Part shown: piece by piece, positions 17,585-26,441 of the stretch
Layout of the letters: each line of letters starts with the position of its first letter
Numbering within the stretch: position 1 is the first letter of the stretch
The notes under the pieces: generated by a model
Seen by the model: the letters and a program-made list of their open reading frames with translations, nothing else
Database searches by the model: none
Told to the model about the DNA's origin: nothing
Program-made: the position numbers and the translations under genes
Origin: an uncultured Myxococcales bacterium
GTDB lineage: Bacteria > Myxococcota_A > UBA9042 > DTJE01
Direction of reading: 5' to 3'
DNA: 64,000 bases
Assembly: GCA_903936705.1 (NCBI GenBank)
Contig: CAIZWN010000068.1
Span: forward strand, 186,001-250,000

Positions 17585-17638
17585 CTCCCAACTCCACGGA
17601 TAGTGGATGGGAAAAGCCCGCAGGGGGTCGGTTGGGAG
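17585..17638 (+). promoter_or_regulatory. Structured 5' leader of rpsA
   Basis: CTCCCAAC (17585-17592) and GTTGGGAG (17631-17638) form a perfect 8-bp helix at the predicted 5' end of the transcript. Directly inside, TCCAC-GGATA-GTGGA (17593-17607) forms a 5-bp hairpin that could stack on it, followed by a purine-rich stretch (GGGAAAAG). The rpsA ribosome binding site lies 23 bp further on. In E. coli, rpsA is autoregulated through leader hairpins; this may be an analogous leader, but no homology was shown. Confidence 0.4.
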
Positions 17639-17670
17639 TTTGCAGTGGGGCGGGCGCCAAAGGGAGGTCT

Positions 17671-19635
17671 ATGACGGATCTGAACAACCAGAATGTGTCG
17701 GGAACGCCGGAACTGGCCGCGGAAGACGATTTCGCGGCGCTTGTTGCCCAGTACGATCACTCGGAGGTTCGTGACGGCGAGATCGTCAGCGGAACCGTCG
17801 TGAAGATCGAGAAGGACTGGGCGCTGATCGACATCGGGTACAAGAGCGAAGGCTATGTACCGATCGACGAGTTCCTTGACCTGGACGGCAAGCTTGTCCT
17901 CGCGGTTGGCGACAAGGTCCAGGTCTACGTCGAGGCTCGCGAGAACAAGGAAGGCCTTGTCGAGCTGTCGCGCGAAAAGGCCGAGAAGTTGAAGATCTGG
18001 GACGAGATCTCCGCGGCCGCCGAACGCGATGGCGTGGTGGAAGGCGTGGTCCTGTCCAGGGTCAAGGGCGGCCTGACCGTCGATATCGGCGTCAAGGCGT
18101 TCCTTCCCGGTTCGCAGATCGACCTGCGCCCGGTACGTGGCCTGGACCGCTATATCGGCCAGAAGCTGCGTTTCAAGGTAATCAAGTTCAACCGTCGTCG
18201 TGGCAACATCGTGCTGTCGCGCCGCGCCCTGCTGGAAAAGGAGCGCGAGGAACTGAAGTCCAAGACGTTGGCTACGCTGGCGATTGGGCAGGTTCTGGAC
18301 GGCAGCGTGATGAACATCACGGAATACGGCTGTTTCGTGGATCTGGGCGGCATCGACGGACTGCTGCATATCACCGACATGTCATGGGGTCGCATCAACC
18401 ACCCGTCCGAAATGGTCCAGGTGGGCGACCGCGTGAAGGTCAAGGTTCTGAAGTTCGACCCGACATCCGAGCGTGTCTCGCTGGGCATGAAGCAGATCAG
18501 CGAGGACCCGTGGATTCGCGCCGGCGATCGCTACAACGTGGACGATCGCGTTCGCGGCAAGGTTGTTTCTCTGGCCGACTACGGCGCTTTCATCGAGCTT
18601 GAGGCCGGCATCGAGGGCCTGATCCACGTCAGCGAAATGTCGTGGACCAAGAAGGTCAAGCACCCGTCCAAGGTCATGAACGTTGGCGACGACGTCGAGG
18701 CCGTGGTCCTGCAGGTCGATGCTCGCAACAAGCGGATCGCACTGGGCCTGAAGCAGACGGAAATCAATCCCTGGAACCTGCTGCGCGAGAAGTACCCGGT
18801 CGGGACCCATGTGAACGGGAAGGTCCGGTCGGTAACGTCGTTCGGCATCTTCGTTGGTATCGAGGATGGCATCGACGGCCTGATCCATCTGCAGGACATC
18901 TCCTGGTCCCGCAAGATCAAGAATCCCGCAGACATGTTCAAGAAGGGTGACGAGGTCGAGGCAGTCGTTCTGCACATCGACCCGGACAAGGAGCGTTTCG
19001 CCCTGGGCATCAAGCAGATGGGCGTTGATCCGTGGGAGCGCGTGCACGACAAGTACCCGATCGGCTCGGTAGTCACCGGGATCGTCAGCAAGGTGCTGGA
19101 TTTCGGCGCCATCGTCGAACTGGAAGACGAGGTCGAGGGCCTGGTGCACGTGTCCGAGATCCGGACCGAGAAGGTGGACAATGTCGCCAAGGTGCTGAAG
19201 GCCGGCGACCCGATCACCGCCCTGGTCATCAACCTGATCCCCGAAGAGCGCAAGCTGGGCCTGTCCATGCGGCGCTATCAGGAAGCCACTGAAAGCGGCG
19301 ACTACCAGGAGTACCTGCGGGCTCAGAAGACGGCGCCGACCACCATCGGCGACCTGATTCGCGAGAAGCTCGACGTCTCGTCGTTGCCCAGGGTTGCTGG
19401 CGGCGTGCCCTTCAAGAGGGCGGCCGATCCTGCGGTCGAGGTTGCAGGGGACGACCCAACTGCCGAGGTTGCGGCGGACGAGCCTGCCGCCGAGGCTGCT
19501 GCCCAGCCCGAGCCGACGCCCGAGCCGATGCCCGAGCCGACGCCCGAGCCGACCCCAGCTCCAGAAGCGATGGCTCCGTCCGTCGAGGAGCCTGCTGAGG
19601 CTGCCGAGTCGGTCGAAGAAAAGCCGGCCGAGTAG
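17671..19635 (+). CDS. rpsA: 30S ribosomal protein S1
   Basis: 654 residues. The ATG at 17671 follows GGGAGG; an upstream in-frame start at 17632 lies inside the leader and is less likely. Six S1/OB-fold RNA-binding domains follow each other at about residues 33-100, 118-185, 204-273, 290-358, 377-445 and 462-531, the usual bacterial S1 layout. The typical pattern is G-x-V-x3-x-F/Y-G-x-F/V-V-x-L with LIHVSEMSW. S1 binds mRNA leaders and delivers them to the 30S subunit. The last 80 residues are an Ala/Glu/Pro tail with four PEPT-type repeats (12-bp DNA units at 19510-19557), longer than in enterobacterial S1. Confidence 0.97.
   Translation: MTDLNNQNVSGTPELAAEDDFAALVAQYDHSEVRDGEIVSGTVVKIEKDWALIDIGYKSEGYVPIDEFLDLDGKLVLAVGDKVQVYVEARENKEGLVELSREKAEKLKIWDEISAAAERDGVVEGVVLSRVKGGLTVDIGVKAFLPGSQIDLRPVRGLDRYIGQKLRFKVIKFNRRRGNIVLSRRALLEKEREELKSKTLATLAIGQVLDGSVMNITEYGCFVDLGGIDGLLHITDMSWGRINHPSEMVQVGDRVKVKVLKFDPTSERVSLGMKQISEDPWIRAGDRYNVDDRVRGKVVSLADYGAFIELEAGIEGLIHVSEMSWTKKVKHPSKVMNVGDDVEAVVLQVDARNKRIALGLKQTEINPWNLLREKYPVGTHVNGKVRSVTSFGIFVGIEDGIDGLIHLQDISWSRKIKNPADMFKKGDEVEAVVLHIDPDKERFALGIKQMGVDPWERVHDKYPIGSVVTGIVSKVLDFGAIVELEDEVEGLVHVSEIRTEKVDNVAKVLKAGDPITALVINLIPEERKLGLSMRRYQEATESGDYQEYLRAQKTAPTTIGDLIREKLDVSSLPRVAGGVPFKRAADPAVEVAGDDPTAEVAADEPAAEAAAQPEPTPEPMPEPTPEPTPAPEAMAPSVEEPAEAAESVEEKPAE
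19510..19557 (+). repeat. 12-bp tandem repeat, four copies, in rpsA
   Basis: Units of the form GAGCCGACGCCC starting at 19510, 19522, 19534 and 19546, with one to two differences. They encode the PEPT/PEPM run of the S1 tail. Confidence 0.85.
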
Positions 19636-19765
19636 GGTCCCCGCACTGGCCAATGGCGTCTGCTTGGTTCCCCCTCACACAAACCAATTATCTTCGTAGT
19701 TCCAGATAGCTCCTGGATTTGTTCGTTGTTCCAGATTGGTTCGAAACAAGAGGGTCGGTTGGAAG

Positions 19766-20653
19766 CTACTCTGCGCTGGCAGCCACGTGCAGTGGGATCT
19801 CCATCACCTGAGCGGCTCCGGCGAACTGGCCCACATTGATGCCGTTTGTTGTCGCGCGGGCGCAAGCCGTCAGCTCTGGTCCAGGGCCAGGGTTGGTGCT
19901 GATGCGCGAAACCTGCGCCGTGCCGCGCGGCAGAATGTACACGAACACCGACCCGCCCTCGAACGCGGGGTTGCGGCCTGCCTCCAACCGGAAACAGCGG
20001 ATCAGTCGTGGGGCAACGGTTCGTTGGACATCGTCAAGGTCTGCCTGCGTCAACTGGCGCCCGCCCGAGGTGTCCTCGGTATCAAACGAAATGTCGACCT
20101 GCGGGGCCATATCGATAATGCCAGGTGTTGCCGAGGTGGAGGTCGTTGTTCTGGCAACCTTCGCGCGCTTGGCTCGGGGAGGCACTGCGCTGACCTTCAC
20201 CGGTTCTGCGATCATGGCGCGCAGCGGCACGATCCGTTCGAACTGGAGTTCGCGATAGAAGCGGGTCGGATAGCCGGCCAGGACGGGCGGCGGCGGGCGA
20301 AGAACCAGGATGGCAGCAATGCCACCGACTATGGCCAGAACAGCACCGGCAATCAGCGGCATCTTGGTGGTCCACCAGTTTCCCCGGTGAACCGTGTCGT
20401 GATCCTTCTCAATCTCGGCCTCGCGGGCCGCCTGCTCTTCGCGCTGGGTGCGCTCCTGGATGTACGCATAAAGTTTGGGTACGTCCTGAACGCGCAACCA
20501 CTGCCTGGTCCGACGGTTCTGCACCTCTGTTTCGGCAGTAATCTCCCGTCGCTCGATGATGTGTTCCAGTTCGCGCGTCGTGAACGGGCCGTAGTCCATC
20601 CCGTTGCGCTTGTACATCCAGCGATCAAGCGCATCGTCTTTGAGGATCGTCAT
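19766..20653 (-). CDS. GYF-domain single-span membrane protein
   Basis: 295 residues from the ATG at 20653, which has GGAG five bases upstream; an earlier in-frame start at 20683 lacks one. Residues 10-60 are a GYF_2-type domain (MYKRNGMDYGPFTTRELEHI, WLRV), a cytosolic peptide-binding module. A charged helix follows, then one membrane span (about 97-118, PLIAGAVLAIVGGIAAILVL). The periplasmic C-terminal 100 residues (CFRLEAGRNP, GSVFVYILPRGTAQVSRI) resemble the TonB-C-terminal/AgmX-like domains that end many Myxococcota motility and envelope proteins. Convergent with rpsA. Function unknown; a cytosol-to-periplasm linker is the reasonable guess. Confidence 0.72.
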   Translation of the reverse strand: MTILKDDALDRWMYKRNGMDYGPFTTRELEHIIERREITAETEVQNRRTRQWLRVQDVPKLYAYIQERTQREEQAAREAEIEKDHDTVHRGNWWTTKMPLIAGAVLAIVGGIAAILVLRPPPPVLAGYPTRFYRELQFERIVPLRAMIAEPVKVSAVPPRAKRAKVARTTTSTSATPGIIDMAPQVDISFDTEDTSGGRQLTQADLDDVQRTVAPRLIRCFRLEAGRNPAFEGGSVFVYILPRGTAQVSRISTNPGPGPELTACARATTNGINVGQFAGAAQVMEIPLHVAASAE

Positions 20654-20708
20654 GGAACTCCAGACGCCGTTACAATCAGGCAATCATCATCATGGTCGTG
20701 ACGTCGAG

Positions 20709-21482
20709 TCAAGAGCAATGGTTCTCGCAGGCGCCGCGGTTGCCTACCCGCCTCGCAATGGCCCTGGCCAGGGCCAAGGAAACCTGGTCAGGATCTGGAC
20801 ATTCGCCGGCAAGCGATTCAACGCTGGAAATGACCTGGCTGCGAACCTTGCACGGATCAATGTAGTCGAATCCACGCAGGTCGCGACCCAAGTTGATGGC
20901 AACGCCGTGGGTGGTGATTTCCCTGGTCAGATGAAACCCGACCGACGCGATCTTGGCGTCTTTCACGTAGGCTCCAGGGCGATCGGGATCCCAGATTGCG
21001 TCGATGCCAAAGCCATGCAGCAGTTCAAGGACGGCGTCGCCCGTTGCCTGCAGCAGTTGCGGAACGGTCAGGTGCAGTCGCCGCAGGTCGAGGATCGGAT
21101 AGACCACCGCCTGCTCGGGATAATGGAAGGTCGCGCCCCCACCTCGATTGACCTGATATACCTTGACACCTATGGATTGCAGCGCAACCGGACCAAGGTG
21201 CAGTTCATCCGGCGTCGACCGATGACCCAGCGTGATGACTGGAGGATGCCGCAGCGCAAGAAGGATTCCTGCTCGCTTGCCATCGCGGACCCGGGCCGCG
21301 GCCTCGGTCTGAGCCTCCAACCCTGACGCATACGGAACCAGGCCCAGCGCCACGATGTCCAGGTCGCCTGGACCGCAACCGCCGATTGTTGCTCCATCTC
21401 CGGTCGGCAGGACCAGCCTTGATTCGGTGACGCGTCGGCACGTGCACGTCGTGGCCAAAATCCTGCGGTACTCCTGATTCAA
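20709..21482 (-). CDS. lipB: Octanoyl-ACP:protein N-octanoyltransferase LipB
   Basis: LipB moves octanoate from ACP to the lipoyl domains of dehydrogenase complexes, the first step of lipoate synthesis. RGGGATFHYPEQ is the family's RGG-x2-T-x-H box. The catalytic pair is present: Lys in AKIASVGFHLTR and Cys in YIDPCKV. About 257 residues are read from the TTG at 21482, which has GGAGG six bases upstream; a second TTG at 21518 gives 269. Both are longer than the usual 210-230, so the N-terminal 35-45 residues are either an extension or wrongly included. No lipA is in view. Lies 40-76 bp after the release-factor-like gene on the same strand. Confidence 0.9.
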   Translation of the reverse strand: MNQEYRRILATTCTCRRVTESRLVLPTGDGATIGGCGPGDLDIVALGLVPYASGLEAQTEAAARVRDGKRAGILLALRHPPVITLGHRSTPDELHLGPVALQSIGVKVYQVNRGGGATFHYPEQAVVYPILDLRRLHLTVPQLLQATGDAVLELLHGFGIDAIWDPDRPGAYVKDAKIASVGFHLTREITTHGVAINLGRDLRGFDYIDPCKVRSQVISSVESLAGECPDPDQVSLALARAIARRVGNRGACENHCS

Positions 21483-21558
21483 TGGGGGCCTCCGTATGCG
21501 GTTTCGAACCTGAAACAACCGCCAGATTCATTGCAACCTTGGGCGCGTCCAGAGGGCA

Positions 21559-21978
21559 TCACGCATCCCCCTCGCCTGGAAGACGTCGCGCGGCCTTGAC
21601 GCTGGATCTGTGGTGCTTGCCATCCAGTATCTTTTCCTGTGCGCGTCGACTGCGCTTGCGCTTCTGGCGACGAACCTTCTCGATAGCCTTGCGTCGGTCG
21701 CTCTCGGCCCCTAACCGCTGGTCCTCGATCCGCTCTACCAGCCTCAGCCTTGCCATATAGCGGTTCAACGCCTGCGATCGGGACTCGCTGCAGCGGATGG
21801 AGGTTCCTGTCGGACGGTGGACCAGTTGGACGCAAGACGAAACCTTGTTCACGTTCTGGCCGCCAGGGCCGGACGAGCGGACGAACGTCTCCTCCAGGTC
21901 GTCCTCGAGGAGTTCCAGTGCCGCCATCCTTGCAGCAAGGGCCTTCTGTTTGTCCGGGCCGACCGGATAATCAGCCAT
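21559..21978 (-). CDS. Release-factor-like (GGQ) protein
   Basis: 139 residues from the ATG at 21978; a longer frame to 22032 lacks support. The catalytic release-factor motif GGQ is present in RSSGPGGQNVNKVSSCVQL, near residue 43. A very basic helical tail follows (RRKAIEKVRRQKRKRSRRAQ). There is no anticodon-like or stop-codon-recognition domain, so it belongs to the stand-alone peptidyl-tRNA hydrolase group (ArfB/ICT1-like and relatives) that rescues stalled ribosomes. Which subgroup cannot be settled by eye. Confidence 0.85.
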   Translation of the reverse strand: MADYPVGPDKQKALAARMAALELLEDDLEETFVRSSGPGGQNVNKVSSCVQLVHRPTGTSIRCSESRSQALNRYMARLRLVERIEDQRLGAESDRRKAIEKVRRQKRKRSRRAQEKILDGKHHRSSVKAARRLPGEGDA

Positions 21979-22227
21979 CTTCGAACGCTCCAGCGTTGGC
22001 CGGAGAATACGGATTCGCGCGAGGCGTGCCAATAGGCACCTGATATGTTGCGACCTCGAAAAGCGGGTGTCGCAAGATATATCGGTGCGATAAAGGAAGC
22101 GATTGGAAAGGAATCCTGGACGACAGAGAGTCTGGACGACGGAGGGCCTTGACCGACCGGTAAAATTTCCCTACGCTGGCCCCGCAGCCTACAGGCTGGT
22201 GTTATCAACCCTGGCACGAGGTAGTCG

Positions 22228-23175
22228 ATGAACCTTCGCAAATACATGGCCATTGTGATGATCGTGGCCGGAGCGTTCGGAATCGCATGCAGCGACGACG
22301 GCGGCAACACCACCGACAACGCTGTCGATAATGCCGTCGTCGACAATGCAACCACCGACGTGGCCGCCGATACCCAGGTGGATAATTCGACGACCGACGT
22401 CGTGGTCGACACACCGGTGACCACCTCCCTGTTCGAGGGCCAGTTGGTGGACTTTGCCTCGAAGACGGGCCGCAAGGGCGTTGACGTTATGCCACTTGAT
22501 AACGACACCGGGTTGCCCCTGGACGCCGTGAAATATCCCGCACTGAAATCCGGCGACGATGGCTTGTTCGAGATGCAGTTGCCCGCTGGGACGATGGTGG
22601 GATTCCAGGCGACCGGCAAGGAGGAAGTCACCACCGGTATCGCGATGAAGTTCCAGAAGACCTACATGTTCAACATCCCTTCCGATGCCCAGGGCAAGCG
22701 CGTTTATGCCGTGAACACAATCACCTACGCGACCGCGCCCGCCACTGCCGGTATCAAGGTTGACAAGACCAAGGGCATCCTGGCCGGGACCATTTATTGG
22801 AAGAACGGTGTCAGCGGCCAGGAAGAGTTCGTCGGCTGCGCAAGCATCGAAGCGATCCCCGTTGAAGGGACGACAGCGCTGGGCGACGTCCGGTATTTTG
22901 ACCCGGCCAACGACCTTCCCGGCCCGCTTTCCAAGGCCCCGTTCACCACCACCGGTTTGGCGGGCACCAGCCGCTATATCATCGCCAACCTGCCTGTGGG
23001 CCGGTACAAGTTGGTCGTCAAGATCAACGACGTGCAGGTCAATACCGGCGCCGCCGAGGTCTCCTTGTTCGCTTACGCGGACAGCATCGCGATCAGCAAC
23101 GTGTACCTGGAAGGCGCCGCCAACCCGACCCCGGCTCGCGCCGAGTGTGTAGTGGACGAGGCCAACCCGACCTGA
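22228..23175 (+). CDS. Lipoprotein with Asp/Val/Asn-rich stalk
   Basis: 315 residues. The ATG at 22228 has GAGG seven bases upstream. The signal peptide ends in a lipobox (FGIAC, Cys at residue 21). Residues 22-70 are a low-complexity acidic stalk built from TD-N-AVDN / DVVVDTP units. Residues 70-315 are beta-rich, with repeated carboxypeptidase-regulatory-like features (GLFEMQLPAGTMVGFQATG; YIIANLPVGRYKLVVKI), suggesting two immunoglobulin-like sandwiches. It ends 55 bp before the DUF1302 gene and is likely the first gene of that set. Role unknown. Confidence 0.75.
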   Translation: MNLRKYMAIVMIVAGAFGIACSDDGGNTTDNAVDNAVVDNATTDVAADTQVDNSTTDVVVDTPVTTSLFEGQLVDFASKTGRKGVDVMPLDNDTGLPLDAVKYPALKSGDDGLFEMQLPAGTMVGFQATGKEEVTTGIAMKFQKTYMFNIPSDAQGKRVYAVNTITYATAPATAGIKVDKTKGILAGTIYWKNGVSGQEEFVGCASIEAIPVEGTTALGDVRYFDPANDLPGPLSKAPFTTTGLAGTSRYIIANLPVGRYKLVVKINDVQVNTGAAEVSLFAYADSIAISNVYLEGAANPTPARAECVVDEANPT

Positions 23176-23230
23176 TCGTTCATTCAAGCAGGCCATTTAA
23201 AGCGAACGTCCCCCCGCCGGGAGGAATTCC

Positions 23231-24985
23231 ATGAATCGGATCTACCTGTTGACGGCTGGCTTGTTCTTTATGGCAATTGCGGTCGCGCCCTCCGTCGTTG
23301 CCCAGAACGCGCCACAGCAAGCTGGTCCTGCGGTTGCCACCGCTCCCGCATCGGTATTTCCCGAGGGGACCGATGTCGAGCCCGTCTGGCGGGTCGGCGC
23401 CTTCCTGATGAACCAGACCGGCGTCTTCGTTGCAAACGACAAGGACGAGTTCAAGGATCCGGAGAACCCTGGTTCGCCCACGAACCACGGTGGCAACCTG
23501 GGCAAGCTGTCCATGTGCCGCTTCACGTTGCAGGTTGATGCCGACTGGCGCCCGACAAAAAGGGTTTGGACCCACCTGACCCTGCGTCTGGCCAGATCGC
23601 TGGCGCTGGATGCCGACAAGGATGCCCAGGTCCCAGCTGCCGGGTACACCGGAAAGGACAACGCCGATCGTCGCAAGGAGTGGGTTCGCGACAACTACTA
23701 CAGCGAGACTGAAGTCCGTGAGTTCTTCATCAATTTCCGGGCGTTTCCGTGGTTGGACATCCGCCTTGGCCGCCAGCTTGTGGCGTGGGGCGAGTCGGGG
23801 AACAGCCGCCTGCTGGACGTCGTCAACCCGGTGAATTCCACCTGGCATTCGGCACTTCTCGAGTCCTTCGAGGATCAGCGCATGCCCTTGTGGATGGTCC
23901 GTGCCCTTGTCGATGTCCCTGCCTTGAAGGGCGGGCTGGACGTGGTATGGGTCCCGATGCTGCCGTTGCTGGAGAGCGCATCGGACACAGTCACCGTGCC
24001 TTTGACGTTCGTGAACGCCTGGGGGCTGCCGACGCCGCCCAAGCAGCGCAACGATGCCGTCGGCCCCGACAAGGTCAACAGCAAGCAGTTGCTGATTCCC
24101 CATGACTTCGGCGCCGACAGCCGCGTGGGCTTCAGGTGGAAGGGCAGGGCCGGGAAGTTCGTCAACTATTCGTTGATGTACTACTGGACTCACCAGATGT
24201 CGCCGCCCATCCCGAAGTACACCCGACGGCCTGGCACATGGGACGAGAATGCCAAGCAGTTGGATGTCTCGCGGGGCACGTTCGACGTGTTCCTCGAGTT
24301 CCCGCGCCAGCACATAGTTGGTTTCTCGCTGGAAGGGCAGGTCCCGTTCCCGCTGGGCACGATGCTGAAGCTGGAGGCGGCACTTGAACCGGACCGCACC
24401 TTCGCGATGTGGTCGGCTGCCTCGCAAGGGACCCCGGTCTACCCCGAACAGAAGTTCGAGGAGATCCCCTTCCAGCAAAGGAAGTTGCTGGTGTTCCAGT
24501 ATGCGCTGACTCTTCAGCAGCCGTTCTGGATCAGGCCGGTGAACCGCGAGGAGCCGTTCATCCTGGTGTTCCAGTTCCAGCATACGGTCATCCCGGGAAT
24601 CGACGACCTGAACAAGGACAATGCGGTCGTCGATGTTCCGGGGTACGACACGACCGTGGCCAGTCGGCACCAGTACAAGTTCATCGGCGCCTTGTTCACC
24701 ACCTTCCTTAAAGGGACGATCACCCCGAAGATCACGGCTGGATATATACCCAAGACCACGCGTTGGCTTGTCGAGCGGAAGGGCGAGATCGAGAAGTGGA
24801 GCCTGGCTCGCCAGTCGATGAACAACGGAAGCGGCTTTGCGACATTCTCGCTGTCGTTCAAGCTGATGAACTCGATTCGGGCGACGGTGGCCTACAACAG
24901 GTTCTTCGGCAATCAGGCATACGACGGACTTGGTTTCTACCGTGACCGGGACGAGGTCAATTTTACCGTCAAGTACCAGTTCTAA
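23231..24985 (+). CDS. DUF1302-family outer-membrane protein
   Basis: 584 residues. GGGAGG precedes the ATG. Signal peptide at residues 1-24 (VVAQ). Long alternating strands with aromatic girdle residues suggest a beta-barrel. The family-typical segment LDIRLGRQLVAWGESGNSRLLDVVNP is in the first third. The C terminus ends in VNFTVKYQF with a terminal Phe, the usual outer-membrane insertion signal. DUF1302 and DUF1329 genes usually sit side by side, often with an RND/MMPL-type exporter; here the pair is present without the exporter. Substrate unknown. Confidence 0.82.
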   Translation: MNRIYLLTAGLFFMAIAVAPSVVAQNAPQQAGPAVATAPASVFPEGTDVEPVWRVGAFLMNQTGVFVANDKDEFKDPENPGSPTNHGGNLGKLSMCRFTLQVDADWRPTKRVWTHLTLRLARSLALDADKDAQVPAAGYTGKDNADRRKEWVRDNYYSETEVREFFINFRAFPWLDIRLGRQLVAWGESGNSRLLDVVNPVNSTWHSALLESFEDQRMPLWMVRALVDVPALKGGLDVVWVPMLPLLESASDTVTVPLTFVNAWGLPTPPKQRNDAVGPDKVNSKQLLIPHDFGADSRVGFRWKGRAGKFVNYSLMYYWTHQMSPPIPKYTRRPGTWDENAKQLDVSRGTFDVFLEFPRQHIVGFSLEGQVPFPLGTMLKLEAALEPDRTFAMWSAASQGTPVYPEQKFEEIPFQQRKLLVFQYALTLQQPFWIRPVNREEPFILVFQFQHTVIPGIDDLNKDNAVVDVPGYDTTVASRHQYKFIGALFTTFLKGTITPKITAGYIPKTTRWLVERKGEIEKWSLARQSMNNGSGFATFSLSFKLMNSIRATVAYNRFFGNQAYDGLGFYRDRDEVNFTVKYQF

Positions 24986-24995
24986 GGAGGACGCC

Positions 24996-26297
24996 ATGCA
25001 GCGGACGATGTCGATCGCGATCCTTGCCGCGGCCCTCCTTGCAACGGGCTCTGCGGCGGCGAAACTGAAGGACGATCAAGTTCTGACCAGGGACAACTGG
25101 ACTGCGCTTGCCGGGTTTGCTCCGGATGCGTCACCGGCAGGTTTCACTCCGGGCGCGTTGGTTGACAAGGCGACCTGGCGCGCCCTCGCAACGTTGGTTC
25201 CGGAGGGGCTGTCCAACTTGATCGAGTCGTGGGGCTTGACCATGCGGACCCAGGCGTACCGGCCGATCCATCCGTCGGCTGGATATATCGACGCGACGAA
25301 CCGTTATTCAAGGTGCGTCACGGCGAAGCCGACTGGGGGAAAGAAGGACTACCGGAAGAAGGCCGTGGCTGGCTATGTTGCCGGGCTGCCGTTTCCGGAC
25401 CCGCAGAGCGCCACGGAAATCGCGTACAACCAGCACTATGCGTACATGGGCGACGACGGGCGGTTGTGGTTCGAGGCGCTGTGGATATCTGCCAGGAACG
25501 GCGTCTGGCGGACCGAGGAGTGGGTTTGGAACTCGCTGAATCGGGCCATGCACCGCACGGATCTGGCGCCATTGCCAGCATTCCCGACCATGGCCGCCGA
25601 GGATATCCAGTACGCGTCGATCGCAACGGCTCGTACCCCGGCAGACAAGCGTGGGACCACCGCGCTGTACTATCGCTTCGAGACTCCGGTTGATCAGCAA
25701 GGCTGGGCGTGGGTGCCGTCGATGCGGCGCGATCTGAAGATGCTGTTCGGCGTGCCCGGCGTCTCGTGGAACAACAGCGACATGTTGTGGGAAGACGTTC
25801 GAGGCTATTCGGGCCATCCCGAGTGGCTTGATTGGAAACTGGTGGAACGCACCACGATCCTTGCGCCGATGCATGCCGGCGTAGTCTTCGGGAAGAAGGC
25901 CAAGGAAGTTACTTTCGATTTGGAGAATGCGCCGCACTGGAACCCGCGGATTTCATGGGAGCCTCGCCCGGTCTACGTGCTGGAGGGTCGGCCCAAGATG
26001 TCGTCGGGCCTGTCTCCGCACCCGTATTCCAAGGTGGTGATGTACGTTGATGCCGAGACATGGCTGGTGCCGCTGAAGGTTGCCTATGACAAGAAGGGCA
26101 AGTTGTGGAAGGTGATCCTGCACGCCTTTAACGAGTCTCCGGACGCCGACAAGCTTCCGCCTCCGTTGGCGCTGGCGCTGGCGGTGGATCTCAAAGGGGG
26201 GAGTGCCACGGCGTTCGCTCCTTTCGAGTCTTCGTCCAACTTGGGCATGACCGCCGCCGACTTTGTAGAAAGCCGTCTGCGTGCCCTTGGCCAATAG
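24996..26297 (+). CDS. DUF1329-family exported protein
   Basis: 433 residues. The ATG at 24996 follows AAGGAGG by five bases, and the gene starts 10 bp after the DUF1302 stop. Signal peptide at residues 1-20 (GSAAA). The mature chain has family-type stretches: YIDATNRYSRCV, YVAGLPFPDPQ, TPVDQQGWAWVPSMRRDLKM, DSDMLWEDVRGYSGHPEWLDWKL-like, and the C-terminal YSKVVMYVDAETWLVPLKVAYDKKG. DUF1329 proteins adopt a LolA-like half-barrel and are thought to carry hydrophobic cargo across the periplasm to the DUF1302 barrel (inference from family context). Confidence 0.82.
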   Translation: MQRTMSIAILAAALLATGSAAAKLKDDQVLTRDNWTALAGFAPDASPAGFTPGALVDKATWRALATLVPEGLSNLIESWGLTMRTQAYRPIHPSAGYIDATNRYSRCVTAKPTGGKKDYRKKAVAGYVAGLPFPDPQSATEIAYNQHYAYMGDDGRLWFEALWISARNGVWRTEEWVWNSLNRAMHRTDLAPLPAFPTMAAEDIQYASIATARTPADKRGTTALYYRFETPVDQQGWAWVPSMRRDLKMLFGVPGVSWNNSDMLWEDVRGYSGHPEWLDWKLVERTTILAPMHAGVVFGKKAKEVTFDLENAPHWNPRISWEPRPVYVLEGRPKMSSGLSPHPYSKVVMYVDAETWLVPLKVAYDKKGKLWKVILHAFNESPDADKLPPPLALALAVDLKGGSATAFAPFESSSNLGMTAADFVESRLRALGQ

Positions 26298-26328
26298 GAA
26301 CCCCCCTTGATTGCATCCTTGATGGCTT

Positions 26329-26357
26329 CCACTGGTATTCATTTCAAATACCGGTGG
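26329..26357 (+). terminator. Stem-loop after the DUF1329 gene
   Basis: CCACTGGTATT (26329-26339), a 7-nt loop and AATACCGGTGG (26347-26357): 11 pairs with one G-U. No T-tract follows, so it may be a terminator or an mRNA end-protecting hairpin. Confidence 0.45.
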
Positions 26358-26441
26358 CATTGACTGAAAGGGTTGACTACACTTTGCCGGAATATTGCGG
26401 GCGGGCGTCCGCGCCTTTCGGGCCTCCGAGGAGAAACACCG

